NCBI GenBank assembly: GCA_003990745.1
Contig: RBNI01005571.1
Coordinates: 1-12,391 of the forward strand
Direction: 5' to 3'
Source: Jimgerdemannia flammicorona
Taxonomy: Eukaryota; Mucoromycota; Endogonomycetes; Endogonales; Endogonaceae
DNA length: 12,391 bases
Below are positions 1-6,624 of the stretch, one piece after another. The stretch's first letter is position 1. The number at the start of each line of letters is the position of its first letter. The notes beneath the pieces were generated by a model. The model made no database searches. It was not told where the DNA came from and worked only from the letters and a program-made list of their open reading frames with translations. The position numbers were made by a program, and so were the translations under genes.

Positions 1-2807
1 GACGCCAAGCCAGCCTTCAAGTCAATCTACCACATGTCTCCGAGAGAAATCGATGCACTCAAGAAAGAAATTGACGAACTCCTGGAACAAGGATTCATCA
101 GACCCAGTGTATCACCTTATGGTGCACCAGTCCTCTTTGTTGTCAAGAAAGGAGGAGACCTGCGAATGTATATTGATTACCGCAACCTCAATGAACAGAC
201 CATCAAGAACTGTTGCCCACTACCCAGAATCGATGAAATATTCGATAGACTTACCAACCCACAATTCATGAGCTCCTTTGACCTGCGAAATGATTACTGG
301 CAAATTGCCATGAAAGAAGAAGACATCTACAAAATAGCCTTCCGAACCCGCTATGGACATTTTGAATTTCTGGTTATGCCCTTTGGCTTAACTAATGCTC
401 CTGCAACCTTCCAGACACTGATGAATACTATCCTGCACCTATACCTGGACAAATTCGTTGTTGTCTACATTGACGATATTCTAGTCTTCAGCAAAACCCT
501 GGAGGAACATCTCAAACACCTTGAGCTAGTACTACTGAAACTCCGAGAAAACAGACTCTTCGCAAAACTCAGCAAATGTGAATTTCTTCTGAAAGAAATC
601 CAATTCCTTGGACACATTGTTACGCCAAATGGAATCAAAGTGGACCCCAGCAAAATCTCCACAATTAAAGATTGGCCCAGACCCAAGAAGCTGAAAGACC
701 TCCAGTCATTCCTGGGATTAGCAAACTATTACAGACGATTTGTTGCCAACTTCGCCAAAATCGCCATGGCCCTTACCCAAATGACCAAGCACAGCAAGAA
801 AGAAGAACAACCCTGGACCACAAAACAAGAGAAAGACTTCAACAATCTTGCAAATTGGGGACCTGAACAAGATACCACCTTCCAAGCATTGAAAGATGCC
901 TTGATAACCACTCCAGTACTTCAAGCAGCAAACCCTGTCCACCATATGAAGTTACTACTGATGCCTCTGACCTAGCCCTTGGAGCAGTACTCATGCAAGA
1001 AGGACACCCTGTGGCCTATCACTCCCGCAAGTTCAATGATGCCGAAATCAACTACACAACTCATGAGAAGGAAATGTTAGCCATTGTAGATACACTGATC
1101 AAATGGCGACCATACCTAGAAGGAGCACACTTTACTGTATTGACTGACCACAAGTCATTAGTCAACATCAAGACCCAGGCTACCCTTTCTCGAAAGCAAG
1201 CCAGATGGATGAAAGTCCTTACCAACTTTGACGATGAAATCCAGTACCGCCCTGGTAAGGAAAACATTGTGGCCGATGCAATCTCCAGACCACCCATCGA
1301 AGAAGTTATCCAAACTCTCACCCTGGTTACAAACTCCATCATGGAACAAATTATCACAGCATGTGCTGATGATAAAGAAGCTCAAGCACTCCGAGAAATT
1401 CTGAACTGTGATGATGCTGACAAGCATACTCGGTACAATCAATACCAACTCAAGGACAATGCTATCTACTACAAGGATAGATTGTATGTTCCGAACAACC
1501 GAGACCTCCGAAGGACAATCCTATTTGAATGTCATGATGCCCCTACAGCTGGACATTTAGGATTTGATAAATGCTATGAAGTTATCTCCTGAAACTTCTA
1601 TTGGCCCTGAATGGCAGATCAACTCAAGACCTACATCACTTCCTGTGATGCCTGCCAACGGAACAAGTCCTCAACACTAGCAAAACCTGGCCTACTCTAC
1701 CCTATCCCAGTACCATCCACAAATTGGGAACAAATCTCTATGGACTTCATTGTACAACTACCCCGAACCAAGAATGGGAAAGATGCAATTGTTGTCTTTG
1801 TGGACTATCTCAGCAAACAAGCTCACTTTGTACCAACCACCACCACTACAATAGCACCAGACATAGCTGCACTCTTGTTTGACAATATCTTCCGCTATCA
1901 TGGTCTCCCTAAGATCATTGTTAGTGACCGAGATCTGAAATTCACTAGCCATTTTTGGAAAGCCCTCCATACATACCTTGGAACAAAACTTGCGCTATCT
2001 ACAGCCTTTCACCCTGAAACTGATGACCAAACTGAAAGAATGAACTGAACTCTAGAACAAATGCTAAGAAACTATGTTTCCTACAAACAAGATGATTGGC
2101 ATGAACACCTTACTGCAGTCGAGTTTGCCTATAACAACAGCAAGCAAGCCTCCCTTGGAATGACCCCATTCTTCACCAATACTGAACAAAACCCAAACAC
2201 TCCTCTGACACTCATCCGAACCACTGAAGAACCCTCTACAGTTGAAGCTGTTGAAGAATTCTTACTCTGAATGCGTAATCTAAGCCAGATCACAATTGAG
2301 AACTTATCACGAGCTCAAGAACAACAGTCATAGTATATTAACCAACATTGATGAGAAGAAACCTTTGATATTGGAGAAAAAGTTCTACTAGACATCCGAG
2401 GATACTGAGTTGACAACCTCAAGCACAGACCATCTACAAAGCTGAACAGCAAGTTCATCAGGCCATTTGAAGTCATTTCACAAGTCTCTCCGACCTCCTA
2501 CAAATTGGCGCTACCAGACACCATTAAGATTCACCCAGTCTTCAATGTCCAACATCTCAAGCGATACAATGATAATGATGATGAACTATTCCCGAACTGA
2601 ACTACAGAACCACCTGCACCTGTCATTATTAATGACCATAAAGAATACGAAGTTGAACAAATTCTCAACAAATGTGGCCACAAGAACCACCCCGAGTATC
2701 TCATTAAATGGAAAGGTTATCCGATCTATGATGCAACATGGGAACCCAAGAACAATCTCCAGAATGCTACTGACTTAGTTCAGGAATACGACTCCTTGAA
2801 CAACTGA
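1..2807 (+). pseudogene. pol: Degenerate Ty3/gypsy pol polyprotein (RT, RNase H, integrase, chromodomain)
   Basis: This polyprotein copied element RNA to DNA and integrated it. Reading is open from base 1 in frame 1, so the start is upstream. The RT carries the catalytic YIDD (466-477), the block [13 protein letters not shown] and the [11 protein letters not shown] connection region. A one-base loss near 937-941 moves the reading to frame 3, where RNase H continues with TDAS, THEKEML and LTDHKS. Integrase shows the H-H/CDAC zinc module (about 1530-1660), then a DDE core with MDF (about 1740), SDRD (about 1925) and TER (about 2035). A chromodomain closes the protein. In-frame stops are at 1590, 1608, 2046, 2268, 2331 (the only TAG), 2349, 2352, 2406 and 2598; the rest are TGA. 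Several conserved glycines are Asp (RNDYWQI, TDDQTER), as G-to-A transitions would give. The stop at 2805-2807 may be the native end; the next in-frame stop is at 2865. Confidence 0.93.
2643..2790 (+). other. Chromodomain at the C-terminus of the Ty3 pol
   Basis: In frame 3 the translation starts EYEVEQIL and continues with EYLIKWKGY and then ATWEP, the classic chromodomain signature (aromatic residue, KWKGY, WEP). In chromoviruses this module sits at the end of integrase and is thought to steer integration toward particular histone-marked chromatin. The domain itself contains no stop, although it is cut off from the catalytic domains by the upstream stops. An overlapping 103-codon frame at 2467-2778 is only a shadow. 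Confidence 0.9.
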
Positions 2808-2930
2808 AATCCGAATACTCCAATACCTATCAGTATACAACATATACTACTCCCTCGAACACTATAATCTAATCAAGAACTCAGCAAGACAGAACAAAAT
2901 CAGAAGGTCCCGACGAGGACGTCGAAAGCT

Positions 2931-2943
2931 AAGAAGGGGAGAG
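2931..2943 (+). other. Polypurine tract (plus-strand primer)
   Basis: An uninterrupted 13-base purine run (AAGAAGGGGAGAG) lies 123 bases after the pol stop and directly before T then TGTAAGCG. This is the expected place for the polypurine tract that primes plus-strand synthesis in LTR retrotransposons. The stretch 2808-2930 between pol and this tract holds nothing else recognisable; it is an A/C-rich untranslated tail. Confidence 0.75.
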
Positions 2944-3025
2944 TTGTAAGCGCACAATCTCCAAGCCACAGAAATCACACGCGATCTCCGAACAAATCTG
3001 GAAATCACCTGCAAGATCACGAAGA

Positions 3026-3130
3026 TGAGTCAAACAGAAGTCACAGTGCACAAAGCTGAGTCAATACCAAGTCACGAAATACAAGATTACACAAACGGAA
3101 TCTTACCAATCCAGAACAAATGCATATATA
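3026..3130 (+). promoter_or_regulatory. Promoter of the LTR-embedded ORF: paired TGAGTCA sites and TATA box
   Basis: Two identical TGAGTCA heptamers (3026-3032 and 3057-3063, 31 bp apart) match the AP-1/Gcn4-type bZIP site. A TATATA (3125-3130) follows 62 bp after the second site starts to end, and the ORF ATG is at 3201. The sequence between TATA and ATG is A/C-rich with no upstream ATG close to the start, as in many fungal 5' leaders, although one ATG occurs in AAGATGCG near 3140. Factor binding is inferred from the motif only. Confidence 0.5.
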
Positions 3131-3200
3131 CCCAGCCCCAAGATGCGTCGAAACAGAGAATCAAAACAAATAACATCCACAACTTCCAAAACACACAAAC

Positions 3201-4298
3201 ATGACTACCGAGATCTACAACCGCATCCGCGCTGACATTTGGAATGCCATTGTCAACCGAGCTACACCCCCTCTGCCTCTCATGAATATCTACAGCCAAG
3301 CACCTCTCTACTTTGTGAAAGCCCGATGGAATGCCCTGAACATGCTTAATGAGGCCCACCGGATTGGACAAATCTCAAGCTACTACCAGATCGGCCGCCT
3401 CCTAGAAGACATGGTTGAACACCACCATGATACAGACATTACCCAGATGTCTCAACACCAGAAGCTCATTGCCCGCAAACACCGAGAACTCTTCTATGAG
3501 TACAGCACCTTTATTCCCCGCCTCCAAGTTACTACCAGCGAAATGGTTGCTACCCTGTCCTATGGCCAAATCGATGACATGATACAAGAACTCAACCACA
3601 AGTATCTCAAGTACGTTGAAACCACAGACAGAACCTTCCCACACCCCGATGATCACATCCTGCAAATGCCCCAAGTTGGATATGCCATGAAGGACATCTA
3701 CGATATAATCAACTTCGACAAGGACGAAGCAGAAGACAATGATCCTTCCGATGCCGACATGACCTCAAGCCAAGGATCTCTTCCAACTCTGATCACACCA
3801 CCAACTCTGCCAATGAACTTAGAACAGTTCATAACCACATATGAGACTTATTGGGACAATGACCACTGGCACGAATACCAACCTGCATTCACCCCCGACT
3901 ACTTCAACTATAATGAAGAGACCAGAGAACACAACCTGTATCTTCAGACAACCCTCGAGATTGAACCAACCACTCCACTACCTGAGTACGAGCGACATGA
4001 ATCACAACTGCCAGCTTACTACAATCCCGCGACTCATAGTGCTGTAACCTATAGAAGGTATGCAGATAGTGAATCCAATGAAAGCGAAGACAGCACACCC
4101 CTCCTTCGCCCACCAACACCTTACCCAGCATACGAGACAGATGATGCCATCCTGTGGGACGGAGATGAAGTCCCAATGTATTATTACCTCAGCCAACAAG
4201 GAGAAGTAATCCACGAACTACTCTTCTTAGATGACTACTTCATTAAAGATGATGTCATCGATGGTGATATCATCGAAGACTACCCAGACAGCGCCTAA
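3201..4298 (+). CDS. Intact 365-aa protein of unknown function, embedded in the putative LTR
   Basis: I do not recognise a characterised family. The ORF runs from ATG 3201 to TAA 4296-4298 without interruption, although the neighbouring pol has nine stops. The first 150 residues or so look helical and mixed in charge, including FVKARWNALNMLNEAHRIGQ and IGRLLEDMVEHHH. From about residue 165 the protein becomes strongly acidic and rich in Tyr, Pro and Thr, probably disordered, and it ends in a run of Asp and Ile (DDVIDGDIIEDYPDSA). No signal peptide, membrane span, zinc finger or catalytic motif was seen. Base use (A/C-rich, G-poor) matches the Ty3 pol, which suggests long residence in the element rather than recent host gene capture. 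Its own TATA box and leader precede it, and a further TATAAATAG lies at 4302, just after the stop. It could be an accessory retroelement protein or a regulator; that is speculation. Confidence 0.7.
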   Translation: MTTEIYNRIRADIWNAIVNRATPPLPLMNIYSQAPLYFVKARWNALNMLNEAHRIGQISSYYQIGRLLEDMVEHHHDTDITQMSQHQKLIARKHRELFYEYSTFIPRLQVTTSEMVATLSYGQIDDMIQELNHKYLKYVETTDRTFPHPDDHILQMPQVGYAMKDIYDIINFDKDEAEDNDPSDADMTSSQGSLPTLITPPTLPMNLEQFITTYETYWDNDHWHEYQPAFTPDYFNYNEETREHNLYLQTTLEIEPTTPLPEYERHESQLPAYYNPATHSAVTYRRYADSESNESEDSTPLLRPPTPYPAYETDDAILWDGDEVPMYYYLSQQGEVIHELLFLDDYFIKDDVIDGDIIEDYPDSA

Positions 4299-4339
4299 AC
4301 CTATAAATAGACTAGCAGTCATAGTATAGTTAGATTAGC

Positions 4340-4495
4340 CTTGTACGATGTGACTGTGAACTGACTCAGCAGTCAGACGATCTCTTGACATGTCAGATCA
4401 CACTTGTACTACGTGACTACATTCTGACTCAGCAAAGTACTTAGTGCTACACCCATATTTAGCATAGTCCATATAGCCCCTCACTAGTATAAATA
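4340..4495 (+). promoter_or_regulatory. Second promoter block: repeated TGACTCA module and TATA box
   Basis: A 32-bp imperfect direct repeat (4340-4371 and 4403-4434, 25 of 32 positions equal by my count) begins CTTGTAC and ends TGACTCAGCA. Each unit holds one TGACTCA site (4362-4368 and 4425-4431, 63 bp apart). The first site also sits in an inverted repeat, CTGACT-CAGC-AGTCAG (4361-4376). TATAAATA follows at 4488-4495, 57 bp after the second site. With AATAAA 128 bp further on, this fits the main retroelement promoter and R region. The match to bZIP (AP-1/Gcn4-type) sites is by motif only. Confidence 0.55.
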
Positions 4496-4622
4496 CTCCC
4501 TCCCCCAGACCTCAGAATCTCAGACAAAGAACAGACCTGAACAATTCAAACACAACTCCTGAGCACTTCCTCAATATCCTTTCACAACAACTACCCCTAG
4601 TATAGCAATATCATGAATAGCA

Positions 4623-4628
4623 AATAAA
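4623..4628 (+). terminator. Poly(A) signal AATAAA in the putative LTR
   Basis: AATAAA lies about 100 bp past the start site expected from the TATA box at 4488, the usual arrangement of an LTR R region. It would also serve as the 3' end signal for the ORF that stops at 4298. The stretch 4496-4622 is A/C-rich, with no ORF or other signal seen. Confidence 0.5.
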
Positions 4629-4713
4629 CCTATTTAATAACCCACAAGCCACTCTTAAGTAAATCCGCTCCCCGTTAGGTCCTACTCCTAACCCCATCAC
4701 GAAATTTCCTAAT

Positions 4714-4731
4714 TGGGTATTGTCTGCAGCG
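4714..4731 (+). other. Possible primer-binding site and retroelement leader start
   Basis: TGGGTATTGTCTGCAGCG starts with TGG, as a tRNA-complementary primer site must, and sits two bases after CCTAA, close to where an LTR could end. I could not match it to a particular tRNA, so it may be fortuitous. If real, the LTR to its left would be followed by the 5' internal part of an element, meaning it acts as a 5' LTR of a second copy. Confidence 0.2.
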
Positions 4732-4761
4732 ATACGCCGATTCAACTAAGCTGGTCTTAGT

Positions 4762-4950
4762 TTCTTGAACTTCCTGAAATATGGAAAATCCTGAACATCC
4801 AGAACTAGTCCAAAAAAAGGACTTTGGTTGAGACATCAATCCAATCTTGAAATCAATAAGCGTAGAGGACATACTCCATACGAAATTGATCTTGACCATA
4901 AGAAAACAGTCTTCCAGAACATTCAGAACTTCTAGAAAACCCTTCCAGAA
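4762..4950. promoter_or_regulatory. Cluster of five TTCNNGAA units, heat-shock-element-like
   Basis: Exact TTCNNGAA palindromes occur at 4762-4769, 4771-4778, 4912-4919, 4930-4937 and 4943-4950. At 4912-4924 the sequence TTCCAGAACATTC is a perfect three-unit element (TTCnnGAAnnTTC), the core recognised by heat shock factor trimers; another GAA follows at 4926. The last unit ends 7 bp before the ATG of LINE ORF1 copy A. The cluster could drive that LINE or belong to the retroelement leader it interrupts. Binding is inferred from motif alone. Confidence 0.4.
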
Positions 4951-4957
4951 CTATGTA
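4781..4957 (+). pseudogene. Short broken reading frame, possible gag start remnant
   Basis: From ATG 4781 frame 2 is open to the LINE ORF1 start at 4958 except for one TGA at 4829-4831. The translation begins MENPEHPELVQKKDFG and continues after the stop with DINPILKSISVEDILHTK. The A/C-rich, G-poor composition is like the Ty3 element to the left and unlike the LINE to the right, and the single stop is TGA, the same type that dominates in pol. A gag N-terminus of a second Ty3 copy cut by the LINE is one reading; the LINE 5' UTR is another. No domain is recognised. Confidence 0.25.
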
Positions 4958-6555
4958 ATGGTTACCCTAAAAAGCAACCCTCTTACAAGGTGGCAGAGGA
5001 GGTGCAAGGCTATATGGGGGAGGGAGGATGACCTTCATAGATAAAGTCAGGATGGGAAAGCAGACAATGGGGTTAGATGGCTGGCTGGAGCTGGGGAAGG
5101 CATCTGCTACCACAAGTGGCAAGGAGGCCTCTCAACTGGGGGGTCAGCATAGTGGGGCTGGAGGGGTAGTGGCCAAGGCGGTGACTGCTGATGGTGGTGT
5201 CACAGACAATCTGGAAAAAAATCCAGATGTGATGGCTGATAGGAGACCTGGACAGAGGAGCGGCGCGAGACCTGGAGACCTGGCTGATGGTGTGATGGGC
5301 CTCGTGGTGGCCCCATTACTCAAAAAATCTAGATTGGAATTCACTGTCACACTGTGCTTCCATGGCTTGGCAGTGACAGCGAAGATGGTACTGGGGCTGC
5401 TGGCTAGCAAGGTGAAGGGTGCGGCCTCAGTTAAGTTCTTGAAGAAGCTGGAGGCAGTCGAAGTGGGGTTTGAAGAGGAGGGTTTGCTACTGGAGGCAGT
5501 GGAGAAGGGGGTGGTGGTTGGAGGGATCTCAGTACCAATGGCAAGGTGTATGCATTGGGATCCCCAAGTGGTTCATCTGGTGATTGCGGATTTGCCGATG
5601 GTGAGGAAGGAGGAAGTGAGAAGCTGGTCACAGATGTGGTGAAGGAGTATGGTAAGGTAGTCAACATTGGGTTCAGGGTATGGGAGGGGACTGAGCTCAG
5701 GATAGGAGATGTGGATGTCTGGCTGAGGCTGTTTGAGATGGAGAATACCAGAAAGGCTAGGGACTGGCCAGTGGTACTGAAGTGGGGCCTAGTGGAGTGC
5801 AAGGTATCAAGGGTGAACGGGTCAGAGGAAGAAGAGGAGGACCTGCCGGAGGTGCTTGAGGACCTAGCGGGGGCTGTGGAGAGGAGGCAAAGGGCTTGGA
5901 GGGTATATGAGGCTCGGACAGTAGTAGAGGTAATTGAGGGCAAGAAGGTGTGGATGGACAAGGTGCTATGGGAGAAGGCAAAGGAGAGACAGCTGCAGAA
6001 GGATTTGCTGGCCAGTTTGGATAGGGGTCAGAAGGCAGAGGCTATGGAGGAGGGTGCTGGAGCGAGTGCTAGCATCTGGGTGGAGACTGGACAACAAGGT
6101 GGGAAGACAAAGGAGAGTGGGGGACAGGGGCCGGAGGAGGTGGTGGTGGACATGGTGATGGCAGATGATAATCAGATCCAGTATTGTGTTCCTGAGGTGG
6201 GAGAGGGGGAGTTGGAGGATGTGTCTGAGGATGGTTGGAAAGAGTCTGTGTGAACTGAGGAGAGGAAGGAGGGAGAGGTAGATTTGGTGCAGGCAGAGGA
6301 GGTAGTTGGGGGGGAGAAGTGGCTGTTGAGGGTACTGCAAAATGTAGCAGCTGAGGAACTGGGAGAGATTGATTTCAGGGTGATCAGTGAGGACTTCTGA
6401 GGGTGAGTGCTGTGAGGGAAGGAGGTTGTGAGGAAGTTGAGAGATGAGATGATGACAGCTCTTCTAGAGGTGGAGGAGTATGAGGTTACCGAGGCAAAGG
6501 AGCCAACGCTCTTAGGTATTGCCAATGAAAGGGCAGCTTATCTGTGCATGACCAT
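4958..6555 (+). pseudogene. LINE copy A: broken ORF1, 3' part of the element missing
   Basis: This is the ORF1 of a non-LTR retrotransposon related to copy B downstream. Its start is chosen because ATGGTTACC plus a GCAACC a few bases later matches the start of ORF1 B (ATGGTGACC, GCAACC). Reading begins in frame 2, moves to frame 3 near 5028 and returns to frame 2 near 5600-5625; stops follow at 6251, 6398, 6404 and 6413. Compared with B it lacks about 98 bp coding the glycine-rich segment. Shared blocks include TVTLCFHGLAVTAKMVLGLL, the WDPQVVHL strand-like motif, KEYGKVVNIGFRVWEG, a run of acidic residues near SEEEEEDL, and GEIDFRVISED near the end. Similarity to B stops at about 6545-6560, well before an ORF1 end, and no endonuclease or RT of this copy follows. 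ORF1 proteins of LINEs bind element RNA; that role is assumed here from position. Confidence 0.8.
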
Positions 6556-6624
6556 CACCATTCAGGTTACACAACCTTTGGAGAGCACTTACAACATTGT
6601 TTTTGGAGAAAAGAGACTAACAAC

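Larger units (their letters stand above)
1..4713 (+). mobile_element. Ty3/gypsy chromovirus LTR retrotransposon, 3' half
   Basis: The segment holds, in order, reverse transcriptase, RNase H, integrase, chromodomain, a polypurine tract and a putative 3' LTR. RT before integrase plus a C-terminal chromodomain defines a Ty3/gypsy chromovirus (established family knowledge). Gag, protease and the 5' LTR lie upstream of the window. The right border is uncertain: the LTR may end anywhere between an ACA at 4644-4646 and about 4713, because no second LTR is available for comparison and no target-site duplication can be checked. The element cannot be autonomous, since pol has a frameshift and many stops. 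Confidence 0.88.
2945..4713 (+). repeat. Putative 3' LTR, unusually long and containing an ORF
   Basis: The left end is set by TGTAAGCG at 2945 directly behind the polypurine tract, matching the usual 5'-TG of an LTR. Inside are a first promoter-like region with TATATA at 3125, an intact 365-codon ORF, a second promoter-like region with TATAAATA at 4488, and AATAAA at 4623. The second TATA and the poly(A) signal fit the promoter and R region of the retroelement. The right end is inferred: 4646 (ACA) and about 4713 (just before TTGGGTATTG) are both possible. With only one copy in view the LTR identity is an inference. An extra gene lying between pol and a shorter LTR is the alternative. Confidence 0.5.

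Noticed and set aside
937..992. Programmed frameshift between RT and RNase H of the Ty3 pol
   Set aside because: Ty3/gypsy elements have RT and RNase H in one frame, and no slippery site was seen. In a copy with nine stops a simple indel is more likely.
2467..2778. 103-codon ORF in frame 1 within the end of pol
   Set aside because: It is a shadow. The real frame here is 3, which carries the chromodomain signature KWKGY and WEP.
4720..4750. tRNA gene or Pol III box near GCGATACGCCGATTCAAC
   Set aside because: The sequence does not fit the B-box consensus and no acceptor stem or cloverleaf can be formed around it.
4807..4823. Hairpin AGTCC-A7-GGACT as a terminator or small RNA
   Set aside because: Only a 5-bp stem with no further support; it lies within the short reading frame at 4781 and is likely to be chance.
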